Assembly (NCBI RefSeq): GCF_031157255.1
Contig: NZ_JAVIFX010000026.1
Span: 57,388-121,387 of the forward strand
DNA: 64,000 nt
Direction: 5' to 3'
From: Bradyrhizobium sp. LHD-71
Lineage (GTDB): Bacteria; Pseudomonadota; Alphaproteobacteria; Rhizobiales; Xanthobacteraceae
Positions 19,030 to 26,642 of the stretch are shown piece by piece. The notes under the pieces were generated by a model that had not been told where the DNA came from, did not search any database, and was given only the letters and a program-made list of their open reading frames with translations. The translations under genes and the position numbers were made by a program. Position 1 is the first letter of the stretch, and every line of letters starts with the position of its first letter.

Positions 19030-19160
19030 AGCTTCAAAGCCGGTGCTCACACCCGGCCGAAGAGGGAATGAAGGTGTTCAGCAAAATCATGTTCGCCGCC
19101 CTGTTTGTTTTGGATCAGGACAGAGCGCTCGACGTCTACACGGCAGCTTCAGTCCGTCAC
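19030..19160 (+). pseudogene. Truncated copy of the VOC (glyoxalase-like) gene found intact at 26643
   Basis: The reading frame from the ATG at 19068 gives MKVFSKIMFAALFVLDQD and RALDVYT, nearly identical to the start of the intact gene at 26643 (MKMFSKIMFATLYVSDQD, KALDFYT). The DNA match begins about 35 bases upstream of the ATG (TCAAAGCCGGTGCT in both) and runs, with a one-base gap, to about 19160. Only some 27 codons remain. The 3' end of the FAD oxidoreductase gene, including its stop codon at 19149-19151, lies inside the match on the opposite strand. The coding sequence is therefore cut off exactly where the transport operon ends. Confidence 0.8.
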
Positions 19161-20303
19161 ACGCAAGGCATGGCCATCCATCACGCGGCGCCAGGACAGG
19201 CGCGACAGATCGATGGAACGAAATCCGCCGTCCAGGATCAGCTCCTTGACGGCGCGTCCCACGGCCGGCGCGTGCATTAAACCGTGACCGGAAAATCCGG
19301 CGGCCAGGATGAAGTTCGACACCTTGTCGAAGCGGTCGATAATTGGGTTGTTGTCCAGCCGGTTCATATCGTAGTGGCCGACCCAGCCACCCTTCAGCTT
19401 GATTGCTTCGAATGCGTCGCATTGGTCGGCGAGCTGCGGCCACAGCACGGTTTCAAACATCTCAAGCTCCAGGTCCCAGTTGAGGCCGCTCGGTTGCTGG
19501 TGGTTCGTGAATCCCGAAAGATAGCCGTCCTGGTGCATGCGAACTCCAGGACCGTCCATGCGGCGCATCGCCGGAATTGGTTCGATGCGCTGCTGCGTCA
19601 GAAAATAGAACTGTTGGCGACGCATCGGCTCGATCGGCACCGACATGCCGACCATGGCGCATATCTCTGAGGCCCAGCAATTGGCTGCATTGACCAGCGT
19701 GTCGACGGGCAGGCTGAGGCCCGAGGCGAGGTACGCGTCGGTTACCAGCGTGCCAGACAGGTCCAGCGCGACGAGCCGGTCCTGGATATACGTGACGCCA
19801 AGTCCTTCCGCTGCCCGACGGAACCCCATCAGCGCAGCGTAGGGATCAATCTGCCCGTCGGCGAGCGACAACGCGGCGCAATCGACACCGACAAAGCGAA
19901 AGGAAGGATAACGCCGGCGGAGTTCGTCGGCATCGAGGAGCTGCACCTCCACACCGACCTCTCGCTGCATGCGGACATTGGCTTCAAGCGCCGCGATACC
20001 TTCCGTGCCGTGTACCTGATACATGTAGCCGCAACGGCGAAATTGCGGGTCGAACTCGATCTTGCCGCCACGCACGTGCTCGGCGAAAGCGGAATAGACC
20101 TGATCGCCATAGATCGACATTTCGACGTTCTCGCGCAGTCCGTGCTGCAGGCGGATTGCGCCCACCGCGCGCGGCGTGGCGGCAAATTCGTAAGCTGGGT
20201 CAGGCTCCAGCACCGTGACCGCGGATGCCGCACCGGCCAGCGCCAGATAATAGGCGATGCAGGAGCCCATGATCCCGCCGCCGGCGATCACGATCTGTGC
20301 CAT
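19149..20303 (-). CDS. DAO-family FAD-dependent oxidoreductase
   Basis: Flavoprotein of 384 residues in the D-amino-acid / sarcosine / fructosyl-amine oxidase superfamily. The dinucleotide-binding motif is IVIAGGGIMGSCIAYYLALAG at the very N-terminus, followed by VTVLEPDP at the end of the second strand. The C-terminal FAD-contacting segment NFILAAGFSGHGLMHAPAVG is typical (GxxGHGxxxxPxxG). It has no signal peptide, so it is cytosolic. Its ATG touches the stop of the GntR gene with no gap, making it the last gene of a six-gene operon. The substrate is probably a secondary amine brought in by the same operon; a fructosyl-amino-acid oxidase role is an inference from gene context. Sarcosine or glycine oxidase are alternatives. 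Confidence 0.88.
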   Translation of the reverse strand: MAQIVIAGGGIMGSCIAYYLALAGAASAVTVLEPDPAYEFAATPRAVGAIRLQHGLRENVEMSIYGDQVYSAFAEHVRGGKIEFDPQFRRCGYMYQVHGTEGIAALEANVRMQREVGVEVQLLDADELRRRYPSFRFVGVDCAALSLADGQIDPYAALMGFRRAAEGLGVTYIQDRLVALDLSGTLVTDAYLASGLSLPVDTLVNAANCWASEICAMVGMSVPIEPMRRQQFYFLTQQRIEPIPAMRRMDGPGVRMHQDGYLSGFTNHQQPSGLNWDLELEMFETVLWPQLADQCDAFEAIKLKGGWVGHYDMNRLDNNPIIDRFDKVSNFILAAGFSGHGLMHAPAVGRAVKELILDGGFRSIDLSRLSWRRVMDGHALRVTD

Positions 20304-21077
20304 TCACGAGGATCCATCAGTCGTGAGTGCAACTTGCTGTGGTGAATGAGGTCGGAGAGGAACATCGTCTGCTCCGTCGAAGACGAACTGGACGCGGCTC
20401 GCCGCCCAAATGCCTTCGGAGTGGCCAATCGGCACTCCGTGCCGATCGACGTCGACCTTGCGCACGACCAGAACCGGCTGGTCGATGTGCTGTTGGAGAA
20501 GCTCTGCTTCCTCTTCGCGGGCTCGCCGGGAATGGACGCTGGTCGAGCGGCGGAAGTATTCAATTATGCCATGCGCGCGATAGGCTTCCGTGACCGACTG
20601 ACCTTCGCGACGCAGCGCCGCCCAATCGGGAAACCGGGTTGCGCACTGAAAGGTGAAACCGAGATTGATGGGCACGCCATCGGCCATGTCTCGCCGCAGC
20701 AGCCGATGCACGGGCGCGCCTTCGGCGAGTTGCAGAGCATCGGCCACCCTGCACGAAGCCGGCACGATCTCCTCGGAAATGGTCTCGCCGCTCGGCTCGA
20801 ACCCCTGAGAGCGCAGGTTCTGCCGGAAGCGCGTGCGCCGGCCGACGTGATAGTTCAACTTCGGCGCATCTTCGACGAAGGTTCCACGACCTTGTTCGAC
20901 GCGCAGCTTTCCCTCCATTGCGAGCGCCGCCATGGCGCGACGCACCGAGTGGCGGCCCGTATCGAAGATGCGGCGAAGCTCGGGCTCTGTCGGCAATCGG
21001 GTGCCCGGGAGGAGGACCCCCGAAGCTATCTCATCCGAGATTCGGTCTCGAATAGCTCGCCATGCATCTCGGCCCAT
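20304..21077 (-). CDS. GntR-family regulator with UTRA domain (HutC/PhnF-like)
   Basis: Transcription regulator of 257 residues from the ATG at 21077 (a longer 278-residue reading from 21140 would overlap the kinase). The winged helix-turn-helix lies at about residues 5-70: WRAIRDRISDEIASGVLLPG, TRLPTEPELRRIFDTGRHSV, RRAMAALAMEGKLRVEQGRG. The UTRA ligand-binding domain starts at LNYHVGRRTRFRQNLRSQG, a stretch close to that of PhnF-type regulators. UTRA domains of the HutC group bind small sugar phosphates, amino acids or phosphonates. It lies between the kinase and the FAD oxidoreductase, so it most likely controls this operon. GGGGG lies shortly before the chosen ATG. Confidence 0.9.
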   Translation of the reverse strand: MGRDAWRAIRDRISDEIASGVLLPGTRLPTEPELRRIFDTGRHSVRRAMAALAMEGKLRVEQGRGTFVEDAPKLNYHVGRRTRFRQNLRSQGFEPSGETISEEIVPASCRVADALQLAEGAPVHRLLRRDMADGVPINLGFTFQCATRFPDWAALRREGQSVTEAYRAHGIIEYFRRSTSVHSRRAREEEAELLQQHIDQPVLVVRKVDVDRHGVPIGHSEGIWAASRVQFVFDGADDVPLRPHSPQQVALTTDGSS

Positions 21078-21105
21078 CTGCACCCCCAATCCCGCATTGA
21101 CTAAC

Positions 21106-21912
21106 TCAAGTGGACGCCTGCCTGCTAAGCCAGTCGGCAATGTTGCTGGACGCTATGGCGGCCGCCTCGCCGACCGGCGCTCCGTCGAGCAGCGCCAGCA
21201 GCAGGGCGCCGCAGAAGCGGTCTCCTGCACCAATGCTGTTGCGAAATTTGTCCACTGGTCTCGTGTCGACCGCGAAAGGCGCGGCGCCGTCATAGACCGT
21301 GACAGGTCGCGGTCCGTCCGTGACGACGAGGGCCTTGAGCCGCACGCCGGCCAGCGCTTTCGCGCGTGTCCAGGTGTTGGCGATATCCGTTCCTGCATCG
21401 GCGCGCGATGTGACGACGTAATCCGCCGGCCGCGGCGTAGCTGGACGCAGCGGCAGTTGCGAGATGACGAGCGGCGTCCGTTGAAGAACCTGCAGCAGGG
21501 TTTGGTCGAGCTGCAGCGCGTTAAGATAGGCGGCCGCCGTGCACAGAGGCCCTTTGACACACAACGGCGCCTGGCCGGAGCGGACTGGAGCGAGGATTGT
21601 CCGTTCGCCGTTCGGATCGAGCAAGATGTCGAGCGGCTGGGTCTCACCTGCCGATAGCTCGACATGGCGCATGTCGAAACCGGCGCTTTGGAGCGTCTCG
21701 AATGCAGATAGGCCCCACGTGTCGCGCATGAGTCGGGATATCAGAGTAACTTTGGCGCCGAGCGCGATCAGTGCGCTGCCGGTATGAAAGCCGCCTCCGC
21801 CGAACACCACGCTTTTTCCGCAGGTTCTCAATCGCCCGCCCGGGACCAGAGGCGCATCGAGCTGCCATATCGTATCGGGATGGACGCCACCGATGACGAG
21901 CACGTGATGCAT
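21106..21912 (-). CDS. PfkB-family (ribokinase-like) carbohydrate kinase
   Basis: Soluble kinase of 268 residues starting MHHVLVIGGVHPDTIWQLDA. The first PfkB signature is recognisable as KSVVFGGGGFHTGSALIALG. The second, with the catalytic base, is NSIGAGDRFCGALLLALLDG, where the Asp in GAGD abstracts the sugar proton and the glycines form the anion hole. It is close in length to fructoselysine 6-kinase (FrlD) and other short PfkB kinases. It lies directly downstream of the two permease genes and upstream of the regulator, so it probably phosphorylates the imported compound or a breakdown product. The ATG at 21912 is chosen because the upstream permease ends at 21923. Confidence 0.88.
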   Translation of the reverse strand: MHHVLVIGGVHPDTIWQLDAPLVPGGRLRTCGKSVVFGGGGFHTGSALIALGAKVTLISRLMRDTWGLSAFETLQSAGFDMRHVELSAGETQPLDILLDPNGERTILAPVRSGQAPLCVKGPLCTAAAYLNALQLDQTLLQVLQRTPLVISQLPLRPATPRPADYVVTSRADAGTDIANTWTRAKALAGVRLKALVVTDGPRPVTVYDGAAPFAVDTRPVDKFRNSIGAGDRFCGALLLALLDGAPVGEAAAIASSNIADWLSRQAST

Positions 21913-21922
21913 CTTAAGGCCC

Positions 21923-22759
21923 TCAGCGGTCGTCGATGCCGGGAGAGAGCGCATCGACGATGAAACGTTGCGCGATCAGGAACATGATTAGCACAGGTAC
22001 GATCGACAACAGGCTGGTCGCCATCAGCGGACCCCACACGCGATCAGTGCCCTCCAGATCGGCGAAGGAGGCGATCCCCGTGGTCAGCGTTTTCTTGAAG
22101 CGGTCCTCCAGAACAAGCTGGCCCCAGAGATAGATATTCCACGCACCCATGAAAGCGATGACGGAGAGTGCGGCGATTGCGGGCAGGACATTGGGGATGC
22201 CGATCTGCAAGAACTGCCGCCAGATGCCGGCGCCATCGATCTGCGCCGCTTCGAACATCGATCCGGGCAGGTTGCGGAAGGCCTGGCGCATGTAGAAGAC
22301 GTAGAAGCCGATATAGGGGATCGAGGGGATGACCATGGCGCCGTAGGTGTCGAAGGCCTGGATCTTCACAATGGCGATGTATGTCGGGATGATCGCAAGG
22401 GCGGTCGGGAACGACATCGTCGCGATGACGAACCAGAACAGCACCTGATGTCCCGGAAACGCGCCCCGCCCAAAGGCGAAGCCGGCCGGGACCGCGAGAG
22501 CGAGCTTGCCGAGCGTGATCAGCGTCGCCGTGAGGATGGAGTTCCACATCCACGTCCAGATCGGCTGGCGTTCGGCAGCGAGGACGAAGTTCGAGAGCGT
22601 CGGCGTCTCGGGCCAGAGCCGCACGGTTTTTGCCGAGATCAGCTCGTTGGGTGTGAAAGCGGAAGAGACCATCCAGATCAGCGGAAAGACCGTCGCCGCG
22701 CACGTGACGAAGAGGACAGCGTGCACCGTCAGCCGGGTCAGGTAGCGCGCACCGTTCAT
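21923..22759 (-). CDS. ABC transporter permease, sugar type (MalG/UgpE-like)
   Basis: Inner-membrane permease of 278 residues from the ATG at 22759, whose first bases overlap the stop of the preceding permease gene (ATGA), a sign of coupled translation. It has six hydrophobic helices. The EAA loop is seen as GSMFEAAQIDGAGIWRQFLQIGIPNVLPAIA (given here as GSMFEAAQIDGAGIW and IGIPNVLPAI), the surface that docks with the ATPase subunit in carbohydrate-type importers. It forms a heterodimer with the other permease. No ATPase gene is present in the operon, so an ATPase encoded elsewhere must power it. Confidence 0.9.
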   Translation of the reverse strand: MNGARYLTRLTVHAVLFVTCAATVFPLIWMVSSAFTPNELISAKTVRLWPETPTLSNFVLAAERQPIWTWMWNSILTATLITLGKLALAVPAGFAFGRGAFPGHQVLFWFVIATMSFPTALAIIPTYIAIVKIQAFDTYGAMVIPSIPYIGFYVFYMRQAFRNLPGSMFEAAQIDGAGIWRQFLQIGIPNVLPAIAALSVIAFMGAWNIYLWGQLVLEDRFKKTLTTGIASFADLEGTDRVWGPLMATSLLSIVPVLIMFLIAQRFIVDALSPGIDDR

Positions 22760-23640
22760 CCGTAGTGAACCCGCCTCTCGCCGACGCGAAACTGCAGCCA
22801 CGTCACGGATAGGACGACCGCGATGATGAGGACGGCGACGGCGCTGGCCGGCCCGAACTGGAAGAACTGCAATCCCTGCTGCCAGAGGAAATAGAGCACG
22901 CTCGAGCTGCGGCCTGCCGGTCCGCCTTGCGTCAGCACGTCGATGACGCCGACGATGTCGTCAAGCACATGGAATATCGTCGTCACGGTGATGAAGAAGG
23001 CTGTCGGTGTCATCAGGGGAAGGCTGATGGTGAAGAAATGGCGCGTGGCGTTGGCGCCATCGAGTTGAGAAGCCTCGCGTAAGTCATGCGGTACGTTGGC
23101 GAGCGCTGCAAGCCAGAGCAGCATGTTGAGTCCGAAGGTCTTCCAGAACGTGACGAGACAGACGCAGAGCAGGGCGAGGTCAGGATCGGTATGCCAGCGG
23201 GATTTCGGAAAGCCGAAATAGCCGAAGAGCTCGTTGAACAGACCGTTCACCGGATTGAGCAGCCAGGACCAGGCGACGCCCGCGACGGAATAGGCGAGGA
23301 TCGTCGGCAGGAACAGCGCGCCGCGATAGATGCTCTGCGCCGACGTGTCGCGGACAGCATGGATCAGCAGAGCGAGCAGCAGTGGCAGGACGATCTGCGG
23401 CGGGATCAGAACCGCGCAGTAAATCACCGTGTTCCACGCTGCGAGCCTGAAGTCGTTGTTATCGAGGATGGTCGCGTAATTGCCGAAGCCGACATAGCGC
23501 AATTCGGACGACAAGAGATTCCAGTCGAGCAGCGACAGCAGTGCCGAGGCGATGAGCGGCCCATACAGAAAGATCGCGACCGAAAGGACGGCCGGCCCCA
23601 CAAAAAGATAGGGAGCGATGCTGCCAAAAGGCGACCGCAT
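22756..23640 (-). CDS. ABC transporter permease, sugar type (MalF/UgpA-like)
   Basis: Inner-membrane permease of 294 residues starting MRSPFGSIAPYLFVGPAVLS. Six main hydrophobic segments are visible. The EAA loop reads VPHDLREASQLDGANATRHF, then FTISLPLMTP, normal for the CUT1 carbohydrate-uptake group. It contains WNLLSSELRYVGFGNY, the periplasmic loop typical of MalF/UgpA permeases. The ATG at 23640 lies 12 bases after the stop of the binding-protein gene. Its own stop overlaps the start of the next permease. It pairs with that permease to form the membrane channel. Confidence 0.9.
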   Translation of the reverse strand: MRSPFGSIAPYLFVGPAVLSVAIFLYGPLIASALLSLLDWNLLSSELRYVGFGNYATILDNNDFRLAAWNTVIYCAVLIPPQIVLPLLLALLIHAVRDTSAQSIYRGALFLPTILAYSVAGVAWSWLLNPVNGLFNELFGYFGFPKSRWHTDPDLALLCVCLVTFWKTFGLNMLLWLAALANVPHDLREASQLDGANATRHFFTISLPLMTPTAFFITVTTIFHVLDDIVGVIDVLTQGGPAGRSSSVLYFLWQQGLQFFQFGPASAVAVLIIAVVLSVTWLQFRVGERRVHYG

Positions 23641-23651
23641 GGCAGTGCCGG

Positions 23652-24890
23652 TCAGGCCGAGATTAAAGTGTGGAGCTCCTGGTCGGCCGCCTTCATGCCC
23701 TCGGCGATGCCGACCTCCTTGAGCAGCATGCGCGAAACCCATTTGCGCCAGATCGCCTGGCCTTCCAGCCCGCGCTTGCCCGGCCAGATGGTCTCGGCCG
23801 TCAGCCCGTCGGCGAGCTGTTCGGCGGCCGGCTTCATGAACGCGTTGATCAGCGGAATCTCGTGCACGGAAGTGTTGAGGTAACCGACCTCCGACCAGAT
23901 CGACTGCCCTTCCTTCGAAGCACAGAAGGCCAGGAAGGAGAGTGAGGCCTCGGCCTGCTCCTTCTCTCGGGCGTAGATCGCAAGGAAATTGCCGCCGCTG
24001 TTCATTCGGCGCGGATGCCCCGCGAGGCCCGGGAATTTGGTGGTGACCGCCTCGGCTGCACCGAAGGGGAAGACAGTTGCGCGCGTCGAGCTCGTGGTGC
24101 AGATGGCGAGTGCGCCGGATTCAAAGGCAGCGTCCTGCTCCTTGGCACCGATGGGGACCCAAAGTCCTTCGAAAGCGGGTGAGCAATAGGCTTTCATGCC
24201 GGCGATGGCTTCGGGGCTGTTCAGTGCGAGCTTGCCGTCGGGATCGATGATGTGGCCGCCGGCATTCTGGATGAACGACTGGCTCGTCCATTCGTTGTTG
24301 GAAAGCGCGAGCGGCGAGCGATAGCTTGGATGCCTGCCCTTGAGCTTGCCATCAAGCGTACGGGCGGCACTGTAGAGCCAGTCGATATCCGGGTTTTGCG
24401 GCAGGGCCGGGTCGAGACCTGCCTCTTGCCACAACGCCTTGTTGATGAACGTGATCGGCGTTGACATCGCCCAGGGTAGTCCGATCAGCGCGCCGTCGAT
24501 CGTGACGAGCGGCAAGACGGAAGGCTGAAACTTCGCAAGGATCGCGTCCGAAGCGCCGATCTCGCGCAAATCTCGCGCACCGAGCGTGCGTCGGGCGAAA
24601 TAGCCGAACTTCCAGCCGGTAATCATCATGGCAGGGGGCCGGCCCGCCGCCGTGCTCGCTACGGCTTTGGCGACCGCCGCTTCGTAGTCGCCATCGAAGC
24701 GGTTCGCCACGGTTACGCCGAGCTTTTTCCCGTTGAACGCATCGACGACCTTCTGAAAGGGCTTGTCCGCGCCCCACGTGCTTGAAATCACCACTTGGGC
24801 ATCGGTCGACCAAGCCCGCCGTGCGGTGATGGTGCTTGCAACCGCGCTTGCGGCAATGCCTGCAAAGAATTGACGCCGACCAATCCCCAC
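23652..24890 (-). CDS. ABC transporter solute-binding protein, family 1, with Tat signal
   Basis: Periplasmic binding protein of 412 residues. The start is a GTG at 24890: AGGAGG stands seven bases upstream, by far the best site in the area, whereas the longer reading from 24971 has none. The N-terminus VGIGRRQFFAGIAASAVAS is a twin-arginine signal, cut before about TDAQVVISSTW. The mature protein is family 1 (UgpB/MalE-like): WGADKPFQKVVDAFNGKK near the start, AWMSTP-like PWAMSTPITFINKALWQEAG in the middle, and TWPG-type TIWPGKRGLEGQAIWRKW near the end. Tat export is unusual for this family and suggests folding before export. It is the first gene of the operon and sets transport specificity. 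Confidence 0.88.
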   Translation of the reverse strand: MGIGRRQFFAGIAASAVASTITARRAWSTDAQVVISSTWGADKPFQKVVDAFNGKKLGVTVANRFDGDYEAAVAKAVASTAAGRPPAMMITGWKFGYFARRTLGARDLREIGASDAILAKFQPSVLPLVTIDGALIGLPWAMSTPITFINKALWQEAGLDPALPQNPDIDWLYSAARTLDGKLKGRHPSYRSPLALSNNEWTSQSFIQNAGGHIIDPDGKLALNSPEAIAGMKAYCSPAFEGLWVPIGAKEQDAAFESGALAICTTSSTRATVFPFGAAEAVTTKFPGLAGHPRRMNSGGNFLAIYAREKEQAEASLSFLAFCASKEGQSIWSEVGYLNTSVHEIPLINAFMKPAAEQLADGLTAETIWPGKRGLEGQAIWRKWVSRMLLKEVGIAEGMKAADQELHTLISA

Positions 24891-25143
24891 TGCCCATCCT
24901 CCTGGATCGAACCCGGCACAAAACATTCGGATGATTTGTGGCGCGGCCGGGTTACAGCCATGTGACGGCATGGGACGCGGACGTGCATCGTCTGCGAGGG
25001 TTTCTACTCATCGATCAGATGGCGCCAAGCGACGCACGGGCACCAGCGCCGAAAAAATTTCCCGGAAGATGTCGATTTCCGCGAACCCCGTTCGTCGTTC
25101 GAATGTCAGGCCGGTAAAATCGGCGCGAAGAAGGAGACAGACG

Positions 25144-25545
25144 ATGCGTGTGATGGTGCTCGTGAAGGCGACCGACGACAGTGAAAAGGGCTTTGTCCCC
25201 ACGCCCGAGAACATGGAAGCGATGGAGGAGATGGGCAAATTCAACGAGGAACTGCGCAAGGCCGGCATCCTGCGCGCCGCCGACGGCCTCACGCCTTCCT
25301 CGCAGGGCAAACGCATTGCGTTCGATGGTTCCAACCGCACGGTTACTGATGGGCCTTTCGCCGAGACTCGCGAGCTGGTCGCCGGCTTCTGGCTCTGGGA
25401 CGTCAAGGACATGGATGAGGCCGTCGCCTGGGTGAAGCGTTGCCCCAATCCCATGCCGGGACCGAGCGAGATCGAAATCCGGCCGCTGTATGAGATGGCT
25501 GATTTGCTGCCGGAACCCGATGCCGGGCGTCGCGGAAATCGATGA
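25144..25545 (+). CDS. YCII-related (DGPF) domain protein
   Basis: Small cytosolic protein of 133 residues starting MRVMVLVKATDDSEKGFVP. It has the dimeric alpha-beta barrel fold of YCII proteins and the DGPF signature as TVTDGPFAETRELVAGFWLW at about residues 60-80, with the conserved Asp/Glu that may act in catalysis. Families of this kind are coded next to ECF sigma factors in many bacteria, and here an ECF gene converges on it 96 bases away. Its biochemical role is unknown. The ATG at 25144 follows AAGGAGACAG; a longer open frame upstream is not conserved. Confidence 0.9.
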   Translation: MRVMVLVKATDDSEKGFVPTPENMEAMEEMGKFNEELRKAGILRAADGLTPSSQGKRIAFDGSNRTVTDGPFAETRELVAGFWLWDVKDMDEAVAWVKRCPNPMPGPSEIEIRPLYEMADLLPEPDAGRRGNR

Positions 25546-25597
25546 CCGGACGCGGGAGAACCTCAGCGGCGACCGAGACTGTCGGTTGTAGCCTGCT

Positions 25598-25630
25598 TGC
25601 CTCCTTGTGGCTTTGGTCGACAAGGAGGCA
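25598..25630. terminator. Bidirectional hairpin between convergent genes
   Basis: TGCCTCCTTGT at 25598-25608 and ACAAGGAGGCA at 25620-25630 are perfect 11-base arms with an 11-base loop. It lies in the 96-base gap between the converging YCII-type gene and the ECF sigma gene. No long T tract follows on either side, but the location fits a shared terminator. Confidence 0.6.
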
Positions 25631-25641
25631 GGCAGTCGCCT

Positions 25642-26514
25642 TTAATCCGGCAGCAGGGCCAGTTCGAGCCGTGCGAGGCGTTCTGGATTCGCGATTGCCC
25701 AAATCTCGGCGATCCTTCCATTTCTGAACGTGAGATGGAGCACCACGTGACGGTGCTCGTCGGGAGCGATCACGAGGCCAAAGCCGCCGTCCACAAGCGC
25801 CGGCAGTGCACTGCGCGCGCGCCCCTTGAAAGCTGCTGCCACCGCTGCGGCGCCACGGATCTCAGGAACTGAACCCTGACGAATAGCCTCGTCATCGGCC
25901 CGAAAGACCGCGTCCGGATCGAGCACAGAAAGAAGCGCATCGAAATCACCGCCCTGGGCTGCCTTAAGAAAGGCTTCGACCAGCTTCCAATGCCGGTTCC
26001 GCTTCGCATCGCCGGCGATGGGTGAAGCTTGCACGCGGCTTCGGGCACGGCTTGCGAGCTGACGTGTGGCGCCCTCGGACCGGCGGACAATGGGAGCGAT
26101 CTCACTGAACGGAACGGCGAACACGTCGTGCAGAACGAATGCCAGACGCTCAGCGGGCGCAAGCCTTTCGAGAACCACAAACAGAGCGAGGCCAATCGAA
26201 TCGGCGGCCGCGATTTGATCCTCCGGCGTCTTGCCGGGTTCGCGAGTGACGGGCCTGTCTTCGACCTTGTCGAGAGATTCCTCGCGTCGCGTCTTGCGTG
26301 AGCGAAGCATGTCAAGGCAGATCCGGGCAGTGGTGGTGGTCAACCAGCCGCCCACGTTGGTGATGTCGCGGGCCTCAACCTGAGAGAGGCGCAGCCAGGT
26401 TTCCTGCACCGCGTCCTCCGCCTCAGTCAGCGAACCGAGCAGGCGGCAGGCGACAGCGCGCAGGTGAGGGCGATTGGCCTCGAACTGCTCCAGCGGGATT
26501 TTTTTTGCTTCCAT
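25642..26514 (-). CDS. ECF sigma factor with SnoaL-like C-terminal domain
   Basis: Sigma factor of 290 residues. Sigma region 2 (residues about 12-75) includes EAEDAVQETWLRL; region 4 (about 115-165) includes LAPAERLAFVLHDVFAVPF and the recognition helix region RRSEGATRQLASRARSRV. A SnoaL/NTF2-like domain fills about 175-285. It lacks the WLPEP linker motif of the first sigma factor in the window, so it is a related but different SnoaL-tailed group (ECF41/ECF56-like). No anti-sigma gene is near. A perfect TGTCACA-N16-CGTC promoter points at it from 26577, which suggests autoregulation. It diverges from the VOC gene. Confidence 0.9.
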   Translation of the reverse strand: MEAKKIPLEQFEANRPHLRAVACRLLGSLTEAEDAVQETWLRLSQVEARDITNVGGWLTTTTARICLDMLRSRKTRREESLDKVEDRPVTREPGKTPEDQIAAADSIGLALFVVLERLAPAERLAFVLHDVFAVPFSEIAPIVRRSEGATRQLASRARSRVQASPIAGDAKRNRHWKLVEAFLKAAQGGDFDALLSVLDPDAVFRADDEAIRQGSVPEIRGAAAVAAAFKGRARSALPALVDGGFGLVIAPDEHRHVVLHLTFRNGRIAEIWAIANPERLARLELALLPD

Positions 26515-26515
26515 C

Positions 26516-26542
26516 GGTCACATTTCCTCCACTCGTTCCGTC
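26516..26542 (+). promoter_or_regulatory. ECF41-type promoter reading toward the VOC gene
   Basis: GGTCACA at 26516-26522, a 16-base spacer, and CGTC at 26539-26542. The published consensus for ECF41-type sigma factors is TGTCACA-N16-CGTC; here only the first base differs. Transcription would begin near 26549 and run into the VOC gene at 26643. The element starts two bases upstream of the sigma gene's ATG. Confidence 0.7.
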
Positions 26543-26550
26543 ATGTGCAT

Positions 26551-26577
26551 GACGAACGAAACCTGGCGGATGTGACA
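26551..26577 (-). promoter_or_regulatory. ECF41-type promoter reading toward the sigma gene
   Basis: On the minus strand: TGTCACA (26577-26571), exactly 16 bases, then CGTC (26554-26551), a perfect match to the ECF41 consensus. Transcription would begin near 26544 and give a short leader of about 30 bases before the sigma gene ATG at 26514. It faces the plus-strand copy, with only 8 bases between the two -10 elements, so the two polymerases cannot bind at the same time. Confidence 0.78.
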
Positions 26578-26642
26578 AAGGTCGATTCCAGCGGTGGCGT
26601 CGTCTCGGTCAAAGCCGGTGCTGGCACCGGATCGAAGAGGAA

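Noticed and set aside
19149..24890. Phosphonate uptake based on the PhnF-like regulator
   Set aside because: The importer is of carbohydrate CUT1 type and there are no C-P lyase or phosphonatase genes, so the resemblance of the UTRA domain alone is not enough.
25642..26514. ECF42 classification from the neighbouring DGPF gene
   Set aside because: ECF42 proteins carry a long TPR-like tail of about 200 residues; this one has a SnoaL-like tail and is 290 residues long.
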